DNA of 22,334 nt, from NCBI GenBank assembly GCA_009746045.1, contig RPFO01001879.1:1-22334 (forward strand), given 5' to 3'. Positions 1 to 13,075 of the stretch are shown in pieces; positions within the stretch are counted from its first letter, which is position 1; every line of letters begins with the position of its first letter. Under the pieces are notes generated by a model that worked only from the letters and a program-made list of their open reading frames with translations, was not told where the DNA came from and did not search any database. This stretch comes from Mesostigma viride (taxonomy: Eukaryota; Streptophyta; Mesostigmatophyceae; Mesostigmatales; Mesostigmataceae). Both the position numbers and the translations under genes were made by a program.

Positions 1-2050
1 TACATGTGAGTGCAGCCGGCCCCTTGCGTGCATGGTGTGTGTACACCGCCCTTGCGTGCATGGTGTGTGTACAGCCGCCCTAAGTGCGTGCGCGGTGTTA
101 TGTACATGTGAGTGCCGTCGCCCCAAGCGTGTGGTGTTGTACGTGTGTGTGCAGCCGGCCCTTGCGTGCATGGTGGATGTACGTGTGTGTGCAGGCGTCC
201 CTTGCGGCGCGGTGTGTGTGTAAGTGTGCGTGCACTCGCCCCTTGCGTGCATGGTGTATGGTACATGTGTGTGCAGCCGCCCCTTGCGTGCATGGTGTAT
301 GTATACATGTGAGTGCAGCCGGCCCCTTGCGTGCATGGTGTATGTACATGTGTGTGCAGCCGCCCTTTGCGTGCATGTGTGTGTACGTGTGTGTGCAGCC
401 GCCCCTTGCGTGCGCGGTGTATGTACATGTGAGTGCCGTCGCCCAAGCGTGCATGGTGTGTGTACGTGTGTGTGCAGCCGGCCCTTGCGTGCAGGTGTGT
501 GGTACGTGTGTGTGCAGCCGCCCCTTGCGTGCGCGTGGATGTACGTGTGTGTGGCAGCCGCCCCTTGCGTGCATGGTGTGTGTACGTGTGTGTGCAGCCG
601 CCCCTTGCGTGCGCGGTGTTGTACGTGTTGTGCATGCGGGCCCTTGCGTGCATGGTGTGTGTACGTGTGTGTGCAGCCGCCCCTTGCGTGCGCGGTGTAT
701 GTACATGTGAGTGCCGTCGCCCAAGCGTGCATGGTGGTGTGTACGTGTGTGTGCAGTTGCCCCTTGCGTGCGCGGTGGATGTACGTGTGTGTGCATGCCG
801 GCCTTGCGTGCATGGTGTGGTTGTACGTGTGTGTGCATGCCGGCCCTTGCGTGCATGGTGTGTGTACGTGTGTGTGCAGTTGCCCTTGCGTGCGCGGTGT
901 ATGTACATGTGAGTGCAGTCGCTCCTTGCGTGCGCGGTGTATGTACGTGTGTGTGCACTCGCCCCTTGCGTGCGGCGATGGATGTACGTGTGTGTGCACT
1001 CGCGCCCTTTGCGTGCGCGGTGGATGTACGTGTGTGTGCAGGCGTCCCTTGCGTGCGTGGTGTATGTACGTGTGTGTGCAGTTGCCCAAGCGTGCATGGT
1101 GTGTGTACGTGTGTGTGCAGTTGCCCCTTGCGTGCATGGTGTGGTGTCGTGTGTGTGCAGCCGCCCTTGCGTGCGCGGTGTATGTACGTTGTGTGCAGGC
1201 GTCCTTGCGTGCGCGGTGTATGTACATGTGAGTGCCGTCGCCCCAGCGTGCATGGTGTGGTGTACGTGTGTGTGCAGTTGCCCCCTTGCGTGCGCGGTGT
1301 ATGTACATGTGAGTGGCAGCCGGCCCCTTGCGTGCGCGGTGATGTACGTGTGTGTGCCTCGCCCTTGCGTGCGCGGTGGATGTACGTGGTGTGTGCAGGC
1401 GTCCCTTGCGTGCGTGGTGTATGTACATGTGAGTGCAGTCGCCCCAAGCGTGCATGGTGTGTGTACGTGTGTGTGCAGTTGCCCTTGCGTGCATGGTGTG
1501 TGTACGTGTGTGTGCCGCCGCCCTTGCGTGCGCGGTGTATGTACGTGTGTGTGCAGTCGCTCTTGCGTGCATGGTGTGTGTACGGGTGTGTGCATGCCGG
1601 CCCTTGGTGCATGGTGGTGTGTACGTGTGTGTGCATGCCGGCCTTGCGTGCATGGTGTGTGTACGTGTGTGTGCAGTTGCCCTTGCGTGCGCGGTGGATG
1701 TACGTGACAGTGTGTGCAGGCGTCCCTTGCGTGCGCGGTGTGTGTAAAGTGTGCGTGCAGCCGGCCCTTGCGTGCGCGTGGATGTACGTGATGGTGTATG
1801 TACATGTGAGTGCAGTCCGCTCCTTGCGTGCATGTGTGTGTACGTGTGTGTGCAGCCGCCCCTTGCGTGCGCGGTGTGTGTACGTGTGTGTGCAGCGCCC
1901 TTGCATGCGCGGTGTATTTACACGTGTGTGCAGCCGCCCCTTGCGTGCATGGTGTATGTACATGTGAGTGCAGCGGCCCTTGCGTGCATGGTGTATGTAC
2001 ATGTGTGTGCAGCCGCCCTTGCGTGCATGGTGTGTGTACGTGTGTGTGCA
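1..2050. repeat. Indel-rich left block of the minisatellite
   Basis: Positions 1 to about 1800 align to 2060-3800 at an offset of about 1976-1990, and 1800-2050 align to about 6610-6870. Unlike the rest of the array, this block is full of single-base gains and losses, such as GGTGTTATGTAC, GTGTGGCAGCC, CCGCCCTTGC for CCGCCCCTTGC, and CGGTGTTGTACG. The jump in alignment target near 1800 means it lacks the middle of the 4.8-kb higher-order unit. Confidence 0.8.
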
Positions 2051-2079
2051 GCCGCCCTAAGTGCGTGCGCGGTGTATGT

Positions 2080-5000
2080 ACATGTGAGTGCCGTCGCCCA
2101 AGCGTGCATGGTGTGTGTACGTGTGTGTGCAGCCGGCCCTTGCGTGCATGGTGGATGTACGTGTGTGTGCAGGCGTCCCTTGCGTGCGCGGTGTGTGTGT
2201 AAGTGTGCGTGCACTCGCCCCTTGCGTGCATGGTGTATGTACATGTGTGTGCAGCCGCCCCTTGCGTGCATGGTGTATGTATACATGTGAGTGCAGCCGG
2301 CCCTTGCGTGCATGGTGTATGTACATGTGTGTGCAGCCGCCCCTTGCGTGCATGGTGTGTGTACGTGTGTGTGCAGCCGCCCCTTGCGTGCGCGGTGTAT
2401 GTACATGTGAGTGCCGTCGCCCCAAGCGTGCATGGTGTGTGTACGTGTGTGTGCAGCCGGCCCTTGCGTGCATGGTGTGTGTACGTGTGTGTGCAGCCGC
2501 CCCTTGCGTGCGCGGTGGATGTACGTGTGTGTGCAGCCGCCCCTTGCGTGCATGGTGTGTGTACGTGTGTGTGCAGCCGCCCCTTGCGTGCGCGGTGTAT
2601 GTACGTGTGTGTGCATGCGGGCCCTTGCGTGCATGGTGTGTGTACGTGTGTGTGCAGCCGCCCCTTGCGTGCGCGGTGTATGTACATGTGAGTGCCGTCG
2701 CCCCAAGCGTGCATGGTGTGTGTACGTGTGTGTGCAGTTGCCCCTTGCGTGCGCGGTGGATGTACGTGTGTGTGCATGCCGGCCCTTGCGTGCATGGTGT
2801 GTGTACGTGTGTGTGCATGCCGGCCCTTGCGTGCATGGTGTGTGTACGTGTGTGTGCAGTTGCCCCTTGCGTGCGCGGTGTATGTACATGTGAGTGCAGT
2901 CGCTCCTTGCGTGCGCGGTGTATGTACGTGTGTGTGCACTCGCCCCTTGCGTGCGCGGTGGATGTACGTGTGTGTGCACTCGCCCCTTGCGTGCGCGGTG
3001 GATGTACGTGTGTGTGCAGGCGTCCCTTGCGTGCGTGGTGTATGTACGTGTGTGTGCAGTTGCCCCAAGCGTGCATGGTGTGTGTACGTGTGTGTGCAGT
3101 TGCCCCTTGCGTGCATGGTGTGTGTACGTGTGTGTGCAGCCGCCCCTTGCGTGCGCGGTGTATGTACGTGTGTGTGCAGGCGTCCCTTGCGTGCGCGGTG
3201 TATGTACATGTGAGTGCCGTCGCCCCAAGCGTGCATGGTGTGTGTACGTGTGTGTGCAGTTGCCCCTTGCGTGCGCGGTGTATGTACATGTGAGTGCAGC
3301 CGGCCCCTTGCGTGCGCGGTGGATGTACGTGTGTGTGCACTCGCCCCTTGCGTGCGCGGTGGATGTACGTGTGTGTGCAGGCGTCCCTTGCGTGCGTGGT
3401 GTATGTACATGTGAGTGCCGTCGCCCCAAGCGTGCATGGTGTGTGTACGTGTGTGTGCAGTTGCCCCTTGCGTGCATGGTGTGTGTACGTGTGTGTGCAG
3501 CCGCCCCTTGCGTGCGCGGTGTATGTACGTGTGTGTGCAGTCGCTCCTTGCGTGCATGGTGTGTGTACGGGTGTGTGCATGCCGGCCCTTGCGTGCATGG
3601 TGTGTGTACGTGTGTGTGCATGCCGGCCCTTGCGTGCATGGTGTGTGTACGTGTGTGTGCAGTTGCCCCTTGCGTGCGCGGTGGATGTACGTGACAGTGT
3701 GTGCAGGCGTCCCTTGCGTGCGCGGTGTGTGTGTAAGTGTGCGTGCAGCCGGCCCTTGCGTGCGCGGTGGATGTACGTGCATGGTGTATGTACATGTGAG
3801 TGCAGTCGCTCCTTGCGTGCATGGTGTGTGTACGGGTGTGTGCATGCCGGCCCTTGCGTGCATGGTGTGTGTACGTGTGTGTGCAGTTGCCCCTTGCGTG
3901 CGCGGTGTATGTACATGTGAGTGCAGTCGCTCCTTGCGTGCGCGGTGTATGTACGTGTGTGTGCACTCGCCCCTTGCGTGCGCGGTGGATGTACGTGTGT
4001 GTGCACTCGCCCCTTGCGTGCGCGGTGGATGTACGTGTGTGTGCAGGCGTCCCTTGCGTGCGTGGTGTATGTACGTGTGTGTGCAGTTGCCCCAAGCGTG
4101 CATGGTGTGTGTACGTGTGTGTGCAGTTGCCCCTTGCGTGCATGGTGTGTGTACGTGTGTGTGCAGCCGCCCCTTGCGTGCGCGGTGTATGTACGTGTGT
4201 GTGCAGGCGTCCCTTGCGTGCGTGGTGTATGTACGTGTGTGTGCAGCCGGCCCTTGCGTGCATGGTGTGTGTACGTGTGTGTGCAGTTGCCCCTTGCGTG
4301 CATGGTGTGTGTACATGTGAGTGCAGTCGCTCCTTGCGTGCGCGGTGGATGTACGTGTGTGTGCAGGCGTCCCTTGCGTGCGTGGTGTATGTACATGTGA
4401 GTGCCGTCGCCCCAAGCGTGCATGGTGTGTGTACGTGTGTGTGCAGTTGCCCCTTGCGTGCGCGGTGGATGTACGTGACAGTGTGTGCAGGCGTCCCTTG
4501 CGTGCGCGGTGTGTGTGTAAGTGTGCGTGCAGCCGGCCCTTGCGTGCGCGGTGGATGTACGTGCATGGTGTATGTACATGTGAGTGCAGCCGGCCCCTTG
4601 CGTGCATGGTGTATGTACATGTGTGTGCAGCCGCCCCTTGCGTGCGCGGTGTATGTACGTGTGTGTGCAGGCGTCCCTTGCGTGCGTGGTGTATGTACGT
4701 GTGTGTGCAGCCGGCCCTTGCGTGCATGGTGTGTGTACGTGTGTGTGCAGTTGCCCCTTGCGTGCATGGTGTGTGTACATGTGAGTGCAGTCGCTCCTTG
4801 CGTGCGCGGTGGATGTACGTGTGTGTGCACTTGCCCCTTGCGTGCGCGATGGATGTACGTGTGTGTGCAGCCGGCCCTTGCGTGCATGGTGGATGTACAT
4901 GTGAGTGCAGCCGGCCCTTGCGTGCGCGGTGGATGTACGTGTGTGTGCAGCCGCCCCTTGCGTGCATGGTGTGTGTACGTGTGTGTGCAGCCGCCCCTTG

Positions 5001-5165
5001 CGTGCGCGGTGTATGTATATACGTGTGTGTGCATGCCGGCCCTTGCGTGCATGGTGTGTGTACGTGTGTGTGCAGCCGCCCCTTGCGTGCGCGGTGTATG
5101 TACATGTGAGTGCCGTCGCCCCAAGCGTGCATGGTGTGTGTACGTGTGTGTGCAGTTGCCCCTTG
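2080..5165. repeat. Higher-order repeat, 4.8-kb period, first copy
   Basis: The order of 40-bp variants here is repeated almost base for base at 6895-9985, at a constant offset of 4814-4816 bp. Rare landmarks recur at the same offset: the GTGACAG variant, the GTGTGTGTAAGTGTGCGTGC variant, and the GTATGTATATACG variant near 5017 and again near 9833. The match breaks near 5172/9988. Positions 5230-6610 then match 2411-3795 at an offset of about 2819. Confidence 0.85.
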
Positions 5166-6894
5166 CGTGTGTGGTGTGTGTACGTGTGTGTGCAGCCGCC
5201 CCTTGCGTGCGCGGTGTATGTACATGTGAGTGCCGTCGCCCCAAGCGTGCATGGTGTGTGTACGTGTGTGTGCAGCCGGCCCTTGCGTGCATGGTGTGTG
5301 TACGTGTGTGTGCAGCCGCCCCTTGCGTGCGCGGTGGATGTACGTGTGTGTGCAGCCGCCCCTTGCGTGCATGGTGTGTGTACGTGTGTGTGCAGCCGCC
5401 CCTTGCGTGCGCGGTGTATGTACGTGTGTGTGCATGCGGGCCCTTGCGTGCATGGTGTGTGTACGTGTGTGTGCAGCCGCCCCTTGCGTGCGCGGTGTAT
5501 GTACATGTGAGTGCCGTCGCCCCAAGCGTGCATGGTGTGTGTACGTGTGTGTGCAGTTGCCCCTTGCGTGCGCGGTGGATGTACGTGTGTGTGCATGCCG
5601 GCCCTTGCGTGCATGGTGTGTGTACGTGTGTGTGCATGCCGGCCCTTGCGTGCATGGTGTGTGTACGTGTGTGTGCAGTTGCCCCTTGCGTGCGCGGTGT
5701 ATGTACATGTGAGTGCAGTCGCTCCTTGCGTGCGCGGTGTATGTACGTGTGTGTGCACTCGCCCCTTGCGTGCGCGATGGATGTACGTGTGTGTGCACTC
5801 GCCCCTTGCGTGCGCGGTGGATGTACGTGTGTGTGCAGGCGTCCCTTGCGTGCGTGGTGTATGTACGTGTGTGTGCAGTTGCCCCAAGCGTGCATGGTGT
5901 GTGTACGTGTGTGTGCAGTTGCCCCTTGCGTGCATGGTGTGTGTACGTGTGTGTGCAGCCGCCCTTGCGTGCGCGGTGTATGTACGTGTGTGTGCAGGCG
6001 TCCCTTGCGTGCGCGGTGTATGTACATGTGAGTGCCGTCGCCCCAAGCGTGCATGGTGTGTGTACGTGTGTGTGCAGTTGCCCCTTGCGTGCGCGGTGTA
6101 TGTACATGTGAGTGCAGCCGGCCCCTTGCGTGCGCGGTGGATGTACGTGTGTGTGCACTCGCCCCTTGCGTGCGCGGTGGATGTACGTGTGTGTGCAGGC
6201 GTCCCTTGCGTGCGTGGTGTATGTACATGTGAGTGCCGTCGCCCCAAGCGTGCATGGTGTGTGTACGTGTGTGTGCAGTTGCCCCTTGCGTGCATGGTGT
6301 GTGTACGTGTGTGTGCAGCCGCCCCTTGCGTGCGCGGTGTATGTACGTGTGTGTGCAGTCGCTCCTTGCGTGCATGGTGTGTGTACGGGTGTGTGCATGC
6401 CGGCCCTTGCGTGCATGGTGTGTGTACGTGTGTGTGCATGCCGGCCCTTGCGTGCATGGTGTGTGTACGTGTGTGTGCAGTTGCCCCTTGCGTGCGCGGT
6501 GGATGTACGTGACAGTGTGTGCAGGCGTCCCTTGCGTGCGCGGTGTGTGTGTAAGTGTGCGTGCAGCCGGCCCTTGCGTGCGCGGTGGATGTACGTGCAT
6601 GGTGTATGTACATGTGAGTGCAGTCGCTCCTTGCGTGCATGGTGTGTGTACGTGTGTGTGCAGCCGCCCCTTGCGTGCGCGGTGTGTGTACGTGTGTGTG
6701 CAGCCGCCCCTTGCATGCGCGGTGTATTTACACGTGTGTGCAGCCGCCCCTTGCGTGCATGGTGTATGTACATGTGAGTGCAGCCGGCCCCTTGCGTGCA
6801 TGGTGTATGTACATGTGTGTGCAGCCGCCCCTTGCGTGCATGGTGTGTGTACGTGTGTGTGCAGCCGCCCCTAAGTGCGTGCGCGGTGTATGTA

Positions 6895-9800
6895 CATGTG
6901 AGTGCCGTCGCCCCAAGCGTGCATGGTGTGTGTACGTGTGTGTGCAGCCGGCCCTTGCGTGCATGGTGGATGTACGTGTGTGTGCAGGCGTCCCTTGCGT
7001 GCGCGGTGTGTGTGTAAGTGTGCGTGCACTCGCCCCTTGCGTGCATGGTGTATGTACATGTGTGTGCAGCCGCCCCTTGCGTGCATGGTGTATGTATACA
7101 TGTGAGTGCAGCCGGCCCCTTGCGTGCATGGTGTATGTACATGTGTGTGCAGCCGCCCCTTGCGTGCATGGTGTGTGTACGTGTGTGTGCAGCCGCCCCT
7201 TGCGTGCGCGGTGTATGTACATGTGAGTGCCGTCGCCCCAAGCGTGCATGGTGTGTGTACGTGTGTGTGCAGTTGCCCCAAGCGTGCATGGTGTGTGTAC
7301 GTGTGTGTGCAGCCGCCCCTTGCGTGCGCGGTGGATGTACGTGTGTGTGCAGCCGCCCCTTGCGTGCATGGTGTGTGTACGTGTGTGTGCAGCCGCCCCT
7401 TGCGTGCGCGGTGTATGTACGTGTGTGTGCATGCGGGCCCTTGCGTGCATGGTGTGTGTACGTGTGTGTGCAGCCGCCCCTTGCGTGCGCGGTGTATGTA
7501 CATGTGAGTGCCGTCGCCCCAAGCGTGCATGGTGTGTGTACGTGTGTGTGCAGTTGCCCCTTGCGTGCGCGGTGGATGTACGTGTGTGTGCATGCCGGCC
7601 CTTGCGTGCATGGTGTGTGTACGTGTGTGTGCATGCCGGCCCTTGCGTGCATGGTGTGTGTACGTGTGTGTGCAGTTGCCCCTTGCGTGCGCGGTGTATG
7701 TACATGTGAGTGCAGTCGCTCCTTGCGTGCGCGGTGGATGTACGTGTGTGTGCACTCGCCCCTTGCGTGCGCGGTGGATGTACGTGTGTGTGCACTCGCC
7801 CCTTGCGTGCGCGGTGGATGTACGTGTGTGTGCAGGCGTCCCTTGCGTGCGTGGTGTATGTACGTGTGTGTGCAGTTGCCCCAAGCGTGCATGGTGTGTG
7901 TACGTGTGTGTGCAGTTGCCCCTTGCGTGCATGGTGTGTGTACGTGTGTGTGCAGCCGCCCCTTGCGTGCGCGGTGTATGTACGTGTGTGTGCAGGCGTC
8001 CCTTGCGTGCGCGGTGTATGTACATGTGAGTGCCGTCGCCCCAAGCGTGCATGGTGTGTGTACGTGTGTGTGCAGTTGCCCCTTGCGTGCGCGGTGTATG
8101 TACATGTGAGTGCAGCCGGCCCCTTGCGTGCGCGGTGGATGTACGTGTGTGTGCACTCGCCCCTTGCGTGCGCGGTGGATGTACGTGTGTGTGCAGGCGT
8201 CCCTTGCGTGCGTGGTGTATGTACATGTGAGTGCCGTCGCCCCAAGCGTGCATGGTGTGTGTACGTGTGTGTGCAGTTGCCCCTTGCGTGCATGGTGTGT
8301 GTACGTGTGTGTGCAGCCGCCCCTTGCGTGCGCGGTGTATGTACGTGTGTGTGCAGTCGCTCCTTGCGTGCATGGTGTGTGTACGGGTGTGTGCATGCCG
8401 GCCCTTGCGTGCATGGTGTGTGTACGTGTGTGTGCATGCCGGCCCTTGCGTGCATGGTGTGTGTACGTGTGTGTGCAGTTGCCCCTTGCGTGCGCGGTGG
8501 ATGTACGTGACAGTGTGTGCAGGCGTCCCTTGCGTGCGCGGTGTGTGTGTAAGTGTGCGTGCAGCCGGCCCTTGCGTGCGCGGTGGATGTACGTGCATGG
8601 TGTATGTACATGTGAGTGCAGTCGCTCCTTGCGTGCATGGTGTGTGTACGGGTGTGTGCATGCCGGCCCTTGCGTGCATGGTGTGTGTACGTGTGTGTGC
8701 AGTTGCCCCTTGCGTGCGCGGTGTATGTACATGTGAGTGCAGTCGCTCCTTGCGTGCGCGGTGTATGTACGTGTGTGTGCACTCGCCCCTTGCGTGCGCG
8801 GTGGATGTACGTGTGTGTGCACTCGCCCCTTGCGTGCGCGGTGGATGTACGTGTGTGTGCAGGCGTCCCTTGCGTGCGTGGTGTATGTACGTGTGTGTGC
8901 AGTTGCCCCAAGCGTGCATGGTGTGTGTACGTGTGTGTGCAGTTGCCCCTTGCGTGCATGGTGTGTGTACGTGTGTGTGCAGCCGCCCCTTGCGTGCGCG
9001 GTGTATGTACGTGTGTGTGCAGGCGTCCCTTGCGTGCGTGGTGTATGTACGTGTGTGTGCAGCCGGCCCTTGCGTGCATGGTGTGTGTACGTGTGTATGC
9101 AGTTGCCCCTTGCGTGCATGGTGTGTGTACATGTGAGTGCAGTCGCTCCTTGCGTGCGCGGTGGATGTACGTGTGTGTGCAGGCGTCCCTTGCGTGCGTG
9201 GTGTATGTACATGTGAGTGCCGTCGCCCCAAGCGTGCATGGTGTGTGTACGTGTGTGTGCAGTTGCCCCTTGCGTGCGCGGTGGATGTACGTGACAGTGT
9301 GTGCAGGCGTCCCTTGCGTGCGCGGTGTGTGTGTAAGTGTGCGTGCAGCCGGCCCTTGCGTGCGCGGTGGATGTACGTGCATGGTGTATGTACATGTGAG
9401 TGCAGCCGGCCCCTTGCGTGCATGGTGTATGTACATGTGTGTGCAGCCGCCCCTTGCGTGCGCGGTGTATGTACGTGTGTGTGCAGGCGTCCCTTGCGTG
9501 CGTGGTGTATGTACGTGTGTGTGCAGCCGGCCCTTGCGTGCATGGTGTGTGTACGTGTGTGTGCAGTTGCCCCTTGCGTGCATGGTGTGTGTACATGTGA
9601 GTGCAGTCGCTCCTTGCGTGCGCGGTGGATGTACGTGTGTGTGCACTTGCCCCTTGCGTGCGCGATGGATGTACGTGTGTGTGCAGCCGGCCCTTGCGTG
9701 CATGGTGGATGTACATGTGAGTGCAGCCGGCCCTTGCGTGCGCGGTGGATGTACGTGTGTGTGCAGCCGCCCCTTGCGTGCATGGTGTGTGTACGTGTGT

Positions 9801-9985
9801 GTGCAGCCGCCCCTTGCGTGCGCGGTGTATGTATATACGTGTGTGTGCATGCCGGCCCTTGCGTGCATGGTGTGTGTACGTGTGTGTGCAGCCGCCCCTT
9901 GCGTGCGCGGTGTATGTACATGTGAGTGCCGTCGCCCCAAGCGTGCATGGTGTGTGTACGTGTGTGTGCAGTTGCCCCTTGCGTG
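6895..9985. repeat. Higher-order repeat, 4.8-kb period, second copy
   Basis: This is the second copy of the 2080-5165 variant string, offset by about 4816 bp. Differences are few; one is GTGTATGCAGTTG near 9097 where the first copy has GTGTGTGCAGTTG. Near-identity over about 3.1 kb of a 40-bp repeat implies a recent block duplication rather than single-unit slippage. Confidence 0.85.
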
Positions 9986-10331
9986 CGCGGTGGATGTACG
10001 TGTGTGTGCAGCCGGCCCTTGCGTGCATGGTGGATGTACGTGTGTGTGCAGGCGTCCCTTGCGTGCGCGGTGTGTGTGTAAGTGTGCGTGCACTCGCCCC
10101 TTGCGTGCGCGGTGGATGTACGTGACAGTGTGTGCAGGCGTCCCTTGCGTGCGCGGTGGATGTACGTGTGTGTGCACTTGCCCCTTGCGTGCGCGATGGA
10201 TGTACGTGTGTGTGCAGCCGGCCCTTGCGTGCATGGTGTGTGTACATGTGAGTGCAGTCGCTCCTTGCGTGCGCGGTGGATGTACGTGTGTGTGCACTTG
10301 CCCCTTGCGTGCGCGATGGATGTACGTGTGT
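7629..10331. repeat. Higher-order repeat, 2.7-kb tandem unit A
   Basis: This block is followed immediately by a second copy at 10332-13075. The offset is 2703 bp in the left part and 2743-2744 bp in the right part. The 40-bp step comes from one extra unit with the CATGCCGGCCC variant near 11401 in the second copy. Part of this block is also the second copy of the 4.8-kb repeat. Confidence 0.8.
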
Positions 10332-13075
10332 GTGCATGCCGGCCCTTGCGTGCATGGTGTGTGTACGTGTGTGTGCAGTTGCCCCTTGCGTGCGCGGTGT
10401 ATGTACATGTGAGTGCAGTCGCTCCTTGCGTGCGCGGTGTATGTACGTGTGTGTGCACTCGCCCCTTGCGTGCGCGGTGGATGTACGTGTGTGTGCACTC
10501 GCCCCTTGCGTGCGCGGTGGATGTACGTGTGTGTGCAGGCGTCCCTTGCGTGCGTGGTGTATGTACGTGTGTGTGCAGTTGCCCCAAGCGTGCATGGTGT
10601 GTGTACGTGTGTGTGCAGTTGCCCCTTGCGTGCATGGTGTGTGTACGTGTGTGTGCAGCCGCCCCTTGCGTGCGCGGTGTATGTACGTGTGTGTGCAGGC
10701 GTCCCTTGCGTGCGCGGTGTATGTACATGTGAGTGCCGTCGCCCCAAGCGTGCATGGTGTGTGTACGTGTGTGTGCAGTTGCCCCTTGCGTGCGCGGTGT
10801 ATGTACATGTGAGTGCAGCCGGCCCCTTGCGTGCGCGGTGGATGTACGTGTGTGTGCACTCGCCCCTTGCGTGCGCGGTGGATGTACGTGTGTGTGCAGG
10901 CGTCCCTTGCGTGCGTGGTGTATGTACATGTGAGTGCCGTCGCCCCAAGCGTGCATGGTGTGTGTACGTGTGTGTGCAGTTGCCCCTTGCGTGCATGGTG
11001 TGTGTACGTGTGTGTGCAGCCGCCCCTTGCGTGCGCGGTGTATGTACGTGTGTGTGCAGTCGCTCCTTGCGTGCATGGTGTGTGTACGGGTGTGTGCATG
11101 CCGGCCCTTGCGTGCATGGTGTGTGTACGTGTGTGTGCATGCCGGCCCTTGCGTGCATGGTGTGTGTACGTGTGTGTGCAGTTGCCCCTTGCGTGCGCGG
11201 TGGATGTACGTGACAGTGTGTGCAGGCGTCCCTTGCGTGCGCGGTGTGTGTGTAAGTGTGCGTGCAGCCGGCCCTTGCGTGCGCGGTGGATGTACGTGCA
11301 TGGTGTATGTACATGTGAGTGCAGTCGCTCCTTGCGTGCATGGTGTGTGTACGGGTGTGTGCATGCCGGCCCTTGCGTGCATGGTGTGTGTACGTGTGTG
11401 TGCATGCCGGCCCTTGCGTGCATGGTGTGTGTACGTGTGTGTGCAGTTGCCCCTTGCGTGCGCGGTGTATGTACATGTGAGTGCAGTCGCTCCTTGCGTG
11501 CGCGGTGTATGTACGTGTGTGTGCACTCGCCCCTTGCGTGCGCGGTGGATGTACGTGTGTGTGCACTCGCCCCTTGCGTGCGCGGTGGATGTACGTGTGT
11601 GTGCAGGCGTCCCTTGCGTGCGTGGTGTATGTACGTGTGTGTGCAGTTGCCCCAAGCGTGCATGGTGTGTGTACGTGTGTGTGCAGTTGCCCCTTGCGTG
11701 CATGGTGTGTGTACGTGTGTGTGCAGCCGCCCCTTGCGTGCGCGGTGTATGTACGTGTGTGTGCAGGCGTCCCTTGCGTGCGTGGTGTATGTACGTGTGT
11801 GTGCAGCCGGCCCTTGCGTGCATGGTGTGTGTACGTGTGTGTGCAGTTGCCCCTTGCGTGCATGGTGTGTGTACATGTGAGTGCAGTCGCTCCTTGCGTG
11901 CGCGGTGGATGTACGTGTGTGTGCAGGCGTCCCTTGCGTGCGTGGTGTATGTACATGTGAGTGCCGTCGCCCAAGCGTGCATGGTGTGTGTACGTGTGTG
12001 TGCAGTTGCCCCTTGCGTGCGCGGTGGATGTACGTGACAGTGTGTGCAGGCGTCCCTTGCGTGCGCGGTGTGTGTGTAAGTGTGCGTGCAGCCGGCCCTT
12101 GCGTGCGCGGTGGATGTACGTGCATGGTGTATGTACATGTGAGTGCAGCCGGCCCCTTGCGTGCATGGTGTATGTACATGTGTGTGCAGCCGCCCCTTGC
12201 GTGCGCGGTGTATGTACGTGTGTGTGCAGGCGTCCCTTGCGTGCGTGGTGTATGTACGTGTGTGTGCAGCCGGCCCTTGCGTGCATGGTGTGTGTACGTG
12301 TGTGTGCAGTTGCCCCTTGCGTGCATGGTGTGTGTACATGTGAGTGCAGTCGCTCCTTGCGTGCGCGGTGGATGTACGTGTGTGTGCACTTGCCCCTTGC
12401 GTGCGCGATGGATGTACGTGTGTGTGCAGCCGGCCCTTGCGTGCATGGTGGATGTACATGTGAGTGCAGCCGGCCCTTGCGTGCGCGGTGGATGTACGTG
12501 TGTGTGCAGCCGCCCCTTGCGTGCATGGTGTGTGTACGTGTGTGTGCAGCCGCCCCTTGCGTGCGCGGTGTATGTATATACGTGTGTGTGCATGCCGGCC
12601 CTTGCGTGCATGGTGTGTGTACGTGTGTGTGCAGCCGCCCCTTGCGTGCGCGGTGTATGTACATGTGAGTGCCGTCGCCCCAAGCGTGCATGGTGTGTGT
12701 ACGTGTGTGTGCAGTTGCCCCTTGCGTGCGCGGTGGATGTACGTGTGTGTGCAGCCGGCCCTTGCGTGCATGGTGGATGTACGTGTGTGTGCAGGCGTCC
12801 CTTGCGTGCGCGGTGTGTGTGTAAGTGTGCGTGCACTCGCCCCTTGCGTGCGCGGTGGATGTACGTGACAGTGTGTGCAGGCGTCCCTTGCGTGCGCGGT
12901 GGATGTACGTGTGTGTGCACTTGCCCCTTGCGTGCGCGATGGATGTACGTGTGTGTGCAGCCGGCCCTTGCGTGCATGGTGTGTGTACATGTGAGTGCAG
13001 TCGCTCCTTGCGTGCGCGGTGGATGTACGTGTGTGTGCACTTGCCCCTTGCGTGCGCGATGGATGTACGTGTGTG
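10332..13075. repeat. Higher-order repeat, 2.7-kb tandem unit B
   Basis: This directly abuts unit A and reproduces its variant order, including the GTATGTATATACG landmark near 12576. It is one 40-bp unit longer than unit A. The boundary at 10332 is where the CATGCCGGCCC unit follows a GCGCGATGGATGTAC half-unit, and homology between the two blocks stops at the equivalent place near 13075. Confidence 0.8.
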
